Origin: Rhodamnia argentea
Lineage: Eukaryota; Streptophyta; Magnoliopsida; Myrtales; Myrtaceae
DNA: 64,000 bases
Direction: 5' to 3'
NCBI RefSeq assembly: GCF_020921035.1
Contig: NC_063157.1
Span: 23,949,015 to 24,013,014 of the forward strand
The stretch's first letter is position 1. Every line of letters starts with the position of its first letter. Below are positions 57,841 to 64,000 of the stretch, piece after piece. The notes beneath the pieces were generated by a model. It was not told the origin of the DNA. It ran no database searches and saw nothing but the letters and a program-made list of their open reading frames with translations. The translations under genes were made by a program, and so were the position numbers.

Positions 57841-59789
57841 ACTGAGATGTGTGGCCTCAGAGGAATTCTGGATCATCGAGGATGGACTCTAGAAAGCCCA
57901 AAGCCTATTGGGGCCTTGTGGAACTAGACATACTTCTTGTCATTCCCTGAACTAAGGAGCCCGGCTTCGTTCTCAATCTGAACTCGACAATCCCTTTTGA
58001 TTGCGGGAGGGTCGCACTCGGCTTTTTGCTAAGACCTTTCGTAAGCTGGCACGATCAAGAAACCATCGAACGACGGTCCAATTGCACATGTTTCACGAGT
58101 TCACGCACCTTCTTGTCCACGTGCGTGACCAAACTAGCATGAGTTAAACATGTTTTTTGGACACTGAGATTGTGCAATTGCCCCTTCTTTTCTGGTCCCT
58201 TGTGTAGTGTACTTTGGAGTTTTGAGGGTTTTTCGATTCGAGTCCTTGAGCTTCTTGAGTTTTTGCCATTTGTTGCGGCCACCGTTCTTTCTTAACGGTG
58301 AATGTCATTGGGGTTTATCTTTTTTCCTTTTTGTCGAAATAAAATGTTTCCTTCATATCTCGAAATGATATGGGAGAAGTTCAAAATAAAACAAATTAAT
58401 TCCAAATAACAAAGTAGAACAACATAGCACGAATGGTTGTGATGATCACACTCCCGTCCTGCAAGAACGGATGTGTCCCAGCATCAAAATAGAATGAAGA
58501 GCGGTCAAATCCCGAACCTCGCATTGTCATCAGTGATGGGGGTACAATGTAATATCCTTCTCCAGTAGCTACGGCTGTGAGCTTTGATTCAGAGTTTTTA
58601 ATACAATCTCCATATGGAAACACCAGAAACATGTTGAACGAGCTCTTGAATCTAAATCTAGATCGAGATCTAATCGGGAGGTGAGAGCTTCTAGAGTTTA
58701 GAGAAGTCACGCGAGTTGATTTCTAACGACGAAATCGGAAAATAAGCTCACCGAGCGAAGAAGAGCATCAACTAAACGAAAACAACAATACACCCTCGTA
58801 TCAGATTCGGATTGGGAGAGAGAATCTCAACTCAAGTTGAGAAGATGGAGCCTCTATTGACCGAGAGTTATTTCTCAGTCGAGGGAGCTTGGAGCGAAAG
58901 AGAAACAGGAAACCAACGAGATGTGGGTGAGAAGAGAAAGCGTCATTGAGAGTCAGCAAATTCAAATTTTAAGTTTAAGAGGAACAAATGCGAACGAGGA
59001 CGGCTTTCAAATGTTGCATCTAGCTAGCTCAAACGACGAATAGACAGCACCGGAGGGACCAAATTGAAAAGCTAAAAAAGAAGTCGAGGTCCCCATTTGA
59101 AAGACAGTTCAGCTCAAGGTTCAAATTGGGTAAAGCAAAAGAACGCTAAGAGAAACCGAAAGCAGAAGTCAACCCAACAACATCTTGAGAGAGGGGAGGA
59201 CCAGGGAACTCATTGGCAAAGCAAGAACGCTTTCTGTGATCCAAAGGGCCCTTTTAAACGGATGAGAGCCGTTGTTCGTCTTACGACCTTTTGGTTGAAA
59301 AAGGCAATGCATGTCGGTCGATGAGATATCGCCGAAATCGATCGGGCACCTCTAATCCTCAAAGCAGACGTACTCGTTTCCGTCGAATATAAAACAAAAC
59401 TTTAACATATTAGCTGTTGGAATTTCACAGCGGCATGTCCTTGTGTGACAAGGTAAGACGTAAATGAGAAACTTGTCTCCATAGATGCAAAAAAAGTTGG
59501 CAGGAATAAGAACCGCTCATTTTTTGGGCCTGGCCTACCAAAGGTAATGGGAAAAAGGTCGATAAGGAAGGGAACCAGAGGCCGTCATTTCCCAAGATGA
59601 TCCATGAGAGAGAGAGAGGAGAGTGTTTGAAAACAAGTTGTAGATTCTTGACGTGCACGGAGCAGACGTAGCTTTCACACTTCGACACCGTCCCACCTCA
59701 GCTAGGGTTTCGGTCCATCCCGGGGAACAAAATCATGTGATCTCCCTTTTCATGTTCATTCCCCTAAGATGTGACTCCATCGATGATCC
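57841..59789. other. Intergenic region, no recognisable gene
   Basis: Mixed unique-looking DNA between the ferredoxin gene and the copia element. A minus-strand open frame at 58396-58710 shows no family resemblance I can name; it could be a retroelement remnant. A (GA)n stretch lies at 59605-59620. Confidence 0.4.
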
Positions 59790-60484
59790 TGTTGAAATAT
59801 AACGCAGAAGCTAATCATGATTTTATAAATAAGTCAATGCGAAAAATCCAGAGAAATAACGAGAAACGATAAATGATACAGGAGATTATGTGATTCGATC
59901 CGAATATCGGTGTCTACATCTACGGGAGAGCAAAGACGAATAATCCATTATAATCGGAGAATCGAAATTACAATCGTTCAATATGATCGTATTTCTCGCA
60001 CCTAGATTATATCCAAACTCGAAATGTTTATAGATAAAACAACTCAATTGGATAAAATAAATACTACACTCACGAAGCATAAATCACGGTGCACAGCAGC
60101 CACTTCTTGCGTCGGCTATAACTTCGCGTTCTTGTACTGTGCGATCCGGAAAACAAAAAACGTCCCAGTTCTTTTTTTCTTCTCCGCAGCGCGACGCTTT
60201 CGGCCAAGGGACAAGACTCACTTGAAGTCCTCCCCCCTTTTTTCGTTTTATACGGCTTTTGCAGGTTTCACGAAAAAGGGGAAGCAAACCCTTTTAAATT
60301 TTTTTCTTTTATTCCTCCATGGCCCCACGATATAATGCATATAATATGAGCCCTTCCTTTTATTTGTTATGTAGCGCCCAAAATCAAGAAGTCCACTACA
60401 GCATATCTTGATTGGTCAAAATCTTGCAATTTTAACAAACTGATCTATATCCGTAAACGATTCAAACTTGAGACATATTTAACA
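59790..60484 (-). mobile_element. 3' LTR of a Ty1/copia element
   Basis: On the plus strand it begins TGTTGAAATATAACGC and ends GACATATTTAACA, giving TG...CA ends and a short terminal inverted match. Immediately to the right, on the minus strand, lies a purine-rich tract 'tgtggagaattgtt', the expected polypurine tract before the 3' LTR. The left flank is gatcc (59785-59789), a candidate 5 bp target duplication whose partner lies beyond the window. Length 695 bp. Confidence 0.65.
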
Positions 60485-60853
60485 ATTCTCCACATTGACT
60501 CGATATTTGAAGCCAACTCATAGTGCTCATTATCCATGTTGCTCTCCCATCGCCCCAATGGGTGACCACTCTTTACAGACGCTAATAGTGCTCAAGCAAA
60601 GCTTGAGCTTCGCCAAAGAAACATGCTTAGTCATCATGTTTGCAAGGTTTTCTGTTGTCACTATCTTTTTCACAACAACCTTACCTTTCACAAGGACATA
60701 TCGGATGAAGTGGTACTTGATATTAAATGTTTGTTCGCTCGTGTGATAAACTGGATTATATGTCAGATAAATCGCATCTTGGTTGTTACAGTGTATATAA
60801 ACACTTTTCTAATCTAACCCAAAGTCCAAGAGCAAACCTTATAACCATATCGC

Positions 60854-61997
60854 CTATTTCGCTATAAAGGTTAGTGCCATGTATTCCGTCTCGGTCGATG
60901 ACAAAGCCATATGGTCTTGTAAGAATGCCTTCCAACTAACCGCACCACCCGCCAGTGTAAATACGTACCTCGCTAAAGACCCGCACTCATCCAAATCACC
61001 GACATGATCGGAATCCACATAACCCGTGGTCTCACTGCCATTATTGTCCCTCCAGTATACTATACCAACGTCTGATGTCCCCTTCAAATATTTGAGGATC
61101 CATGTCACACCTTCCCAATGAGTTTTATCGGGATGCTTCATATAACGACTAACTATACTGACAACTTGTGAAATATCGGGCCTAGTGCATACCATAGCAT
61201 ACATAATACTACCCACGACACTAGAATAAGGAGCACGAGACATGTTCCTCCTCCTCCTCAGGTTGCGGTGATAACTTAACTAAAAGTTTAAAGTGATTCG
61301 TTAATGGTATATTCACAGACTTTGTTGATCGCATATTAAAACGTGCTACAATCTTCTTAATATATTTCTTTTGAGATAGATGTAATAATCCTACGGTCTT
61401 GTTACGCAAAATCTCCATACCCAATATTTTCTTTGCAACACCTAAATCTTTCATCTCAAATTCAGCACTTAATTGCCACTTTAGCACATCAATATCAGAC
61501 ATATTTTTCGTTGCTATAAACATATCACCAACGTATAACATCAAATGTATTAAAGACCCGTCCTCCAATCTCCTAAAATAAACACAGCTATCCACTCGAC
61601 TTTTCGAATAGTCTTGACTAGCCATGAAAGCGTCAAACCGTTTATACTTCTGCTTAGGAGACTGTTTCAGCCCATATAAAGATTTCTTTAACAAGTCAAC
61701 ATGATCTTCCTTACCCGAAATAGCAAATCCCTTTGGTTGCCTCATGTAAATCTGCTCCTCCAACTTACCGTGAAGAAAAGTCGTTTTTACATCAAGTTGC
61801 TCCAACTCGAGATCTTGTCCAGCAACTAAAGCAAGTAAAACACGAATAGGAGTATGTTTTACCACAGAAGAAAGCATATCGTTGTAGTCAATGCCCTCCC
61901 GCTGGATATACCCCTTCGCAACAAGTCTCGCCTTAATCTCGTTGCCTCGATATCGGGAATGCCCTCTTTCCATTTGTAGACCCATTACTTCCGACAA
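60854..61997 (-). pseudogene. Copia reverse transcriptase and RNase H, inactivated
   Basis: RT (61997-61221) contains KARLVAKGYIQREGIDYND, LEQLDVKTTFLHG, IYMRQPKGF and LYGLKQSP. The catalytic box is YVGDM instead of YVDDM: codon GGT at 61529-61527 replaces the first Asp codon. After residue VKLSPQPEEEEEH the frame shifts at a GAG-repeat (61238-61250), and the following part (61243-60854) carries SRAPYSSVVGSIMYAM, SRYMKHPD and the RNase H pieces YVFTLAGGAVSWK and LSSTETEYMAL. Both lesions make it non-functional. Confidence 0.85.
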
Positions 61998-62631
61998 TTT
62001 TCTAGTTCTTGGGTACTTTAACTAACTTCCATATCTGATTTCGATGGAGTGATTCCATCTATTCACTTATAGCCCCTAGCCCTTGTGACGACTCAAAACT
62101 AGCCATCGCCTCAGAGTAAGACGAAGGCTCATCTGTCTCCACCTCGTCACCTACAGTCAAAGCATAAGCAAAATATGTATAAGCATAACGTATCGGTTGT
62201 TTAATTTGCCTTCTCTGTCTATCTACGGTTATACTATGCTTCGGCCGTACTGGTTGTTCACTATCACCGATCGTAGGAACCGCGGCCTCATCTGCAGTCT
62301 CAACATTTGTTACCTTTAAGGTTTTCGGAGTCTCCACCTGAAGCTCCACCTCACTACTAATACCATGATCCGTATGCTCTGCTGGTTGTGTCTCGGAACT
62401 CCTGCGTCGAAGCATTGCGGTCTCGTCGAAGATCACATCTCTACCGATTAGAAAATCGGGTGATTTGGGATCGATGCACCATAACCGGTAGCCTTTCACC
62501 CCATGTGCATAACCCAAAAATATGCACTTTTTCGACCTCGACTCCAGCTTACCATCACTCGCATGAGTATACGCTTAACATCCGAATACTCGTAATATGG
62601 AATAATCAACAGGTTTCCCCGACCATACTTC

Positions 62632-63660
62632 CTATGGAGTCTTCCATTGGATATAAAATAATGGAGATCGATTAATCGGGTAACATGTCATGTTCACTGC
62701 TTCGACCCAAAATTCCTTGCCTATCCCAACATGCGAAAGCATGCTCCGAGCCCACTCAAGTAAAGTTATGTTCTTCCATTTTGCTACGCCATTCTGTTGT
62801 GGTGTTTCGGTGCTTGTACGGTATCTCACAATCCCTTCTCTCTAGCGGAACTCAATAAAATCTTTACCACGTAACTCCATACCGTTATCGGTTCTCGTGC
62901 ACTTGATCCGTTTATCCGATCGTTTCTCAACCAATGCCTTAAATTTCTTGAACCGATCAAATATTCCAAGAACGCATTGTTTCTCAACCAATGCCTACCT
63001 GGAATAGTTGTCGATAAATGTCGGTATATAACGAGCACCTCTTTTTGAACGAACGGGAGACGAGCCCTAGACGTCCGAATGAATATATTTTACCGGTTGC
63101 TTAGTCGAATGAATACTTGTAGCAAACTTAATCTTGCACTGTTTTCCAAAGATGCAGTGCTCACATAAGTCTAACTTACTTGTCTTCTGACCTTTTAACA
63201 ACCCTCTATCACTCAGCATCGTCATATCTACCTCATTCATGTGTCCTAGACGCATATGCCATAAACGAGTTAAATCGGAATCTGGCTCACATGATGAAAT
63301 TGCAGTAGCTCCTGTCACGATCTCTCCTAGTAGATGATAGAGAGAACTTACTTTCTTTCCTTTCATCACTATCATGGCACCTCGAGAGATCTTTAATACT
63401 CCACCTTCAGCGGTGTACTTACACTCAATATCATCAAGTGTCCCAAGAGAAATAAAGTTCTTTTTTAGCTTCGGTACATGTCTCACGTCTATCAATATGC
63501 GCACTACACCATCATGCGTCGAAATCCGAACTGTCCCTATCCCCACAACCTTATAGGCTGCGTTATTCCCCAATAAAACTCTACCACCATCTGCAATATG
63601 GTAAGTAGTAAACCAGTTCCTATTAGGCATCATATGATAAGAACACCCCGAATCTAGCAC
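62632..63660 (-). pseudogene. Copia protease and integrase remnant
   Basis: MLDSGCSYHM at the start (63660 leftward) is the copia aspartic protease active site. WHMRLGHM and CEHCIFGKQC further on form the integrase HHCC zinc site, followed by YIHSDV of the catalytic core. After that the frame is disrupted: 63038-62826 is garbled, with an internal partial duplication, and an integrase segment resumes with TPQQNGVA and ARSMLSH (62829-62632). Not a complete integrase. Confidence 0.8.
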
Positions 63661-63756
63661 CCATTCATTTCCCGATGAACATGTAGTCGCACATAAGATA
63701 GCCTCTATATCACTAGTGCTCTCCTCAGCAATGTTCGCTACACTGGTTGTGACTTT

Positions 63757-63948
63757 CTACTTATCATTTCTGTTTCTCAACTTAGGACAATCTTTCCCGA
63801 TGTGCCCCTCCCGGTGACACTCAAAGCACTTCACGCGTCCCTTGAACTTTCTATTGAATGATTTAGACCTGCTTTTACCTCTACCGCTATTGGACCCCCA
63901 TTGTTGCTCTCTACCTCGAATTACTAGTCCCCGCGCTACATCCCGCAC
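63757..63948 (-). pseudogene. Copia gag zinc knuckle fragment
   Basis: The fragment contains CFECHREGHIGKDC, a CX2CX4HX4C nucleocapsid knuckle, preceded by a Ser/Arg/Lys-rich basic stretch, as usual at the end of copia gag. The upstream part of gag continues past the window edge. Confidence 0.85.
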
Positions 63949-64000
63949 CGGACTATCATCTCACAACTTTCTCTACCACTCCTTAGAAAATAAGGCGGAC

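Larger units (their letters stand above)
60485..64000 (-). mobile_element. Ty1/copia retrotransposon internal region, truncated by the window
   Basis: On the minus strand, from right to left, the copia order is seen: gag zinc knuckle, protease, integrase, reverse transcriptase, RNase H, then the polypurine tract and LTR. Integrase before RT defines copia rather than Gypsy. The frame is broken in several places, so the copy cannot make a full polyprotein. The 5' LTR, primer-binding site and start of gag are outside the window. Confidence 0.9.

Noticed and set aside
58396..58710. Minus-strand open frame of 104 codons
   Set aside because: No family similarity recognised and no supporting exon or promoter signals; left as intergenic.
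1..64000. tRNA, rRNA genes and CRISPR arrays
   Set aside because: No cloverleaf-type or rRNA segments were recognised; the tandem arrays seen are micro- and minisatellites without spacer structure.

Overview
This is a 64 kb piece of nuclear DNA from a flowering plant. It has multi-exon genes with plant-type GT-AG introns, a plastid-targeted ferredoxin, plant-specific protein families, and long intergenic stretches full of LTR elements, MITE-like repeats and an endogenous plant pararetrovirus. The protein sequences are eudicot-like. A woody rosid, possibly Myrtaceae, is my impression only; nothing in the window proves it.

Seven protein-coding genes can be modelled exon by exon, with splice phases that close. 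They are: a TFL1/CEN-type PEBP flowering repressor (1780-2824, minus); two paralogous alpha/beta hydrolases (8077-10708 and 23516-25414, plus); a roughly 1.2k-residue plant nuclear-type protein of unknown function (31107-40556, plus, 15 coding exons); a TGA9-type bZIP factor (43822-49678, minus, 11 coding exons); cytosolic ribosomal protein uL1/RPL10A (53437-55289, plus); and a root-type plastid ferredoxin (56849-57313, plus, intronless). They form no operon-like unit. The only clear relationship is the hydrolase pair, a duplication now separated by about 13 kb of inserted repeats.

Repeat layout: 1-1.3 kb holds TIR-type repeats. From 3 to 7.6 kb there is a small MITE, an old repeat and a 640 bp inverted repeat built of about 60 bp units. 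From 11.7 to 20.8 kb lies a decayed endogenous caulimovirid-like element (minus strand: movement protein, capsid zinc knuckle, RT, RNase H). It is itself interrupted by a roughly 1.47 kb solo LTR and a roughly 1.6 kb insertion. Two larger copies of the MITE lie at 27.5-28.2 and 28.9-29.8 kb. A Ty1/copia element enters from the right edge (59790-64000, minus), with its 3' LTR complete and its pol broken.

Points most worth attention: (1) the ferredoxin has Arg in place of the fourth [2Fe-2S] cysteine, through one codon; (2) two introns require a GC donor, one in RPL10A and one in the first hydrolase, whose paralogue has GT at the same place; (3) the pararetrovirus fossil with nested insertions; (4) the TFL1-type protein has Glu at the position where TFL1 has Asp144; (5) the 1.2k-residue gene appears to have lost its usual first coding exon, and uses a (TC)18 microsatellite as the pyrimidine tract of one splice acceptor.
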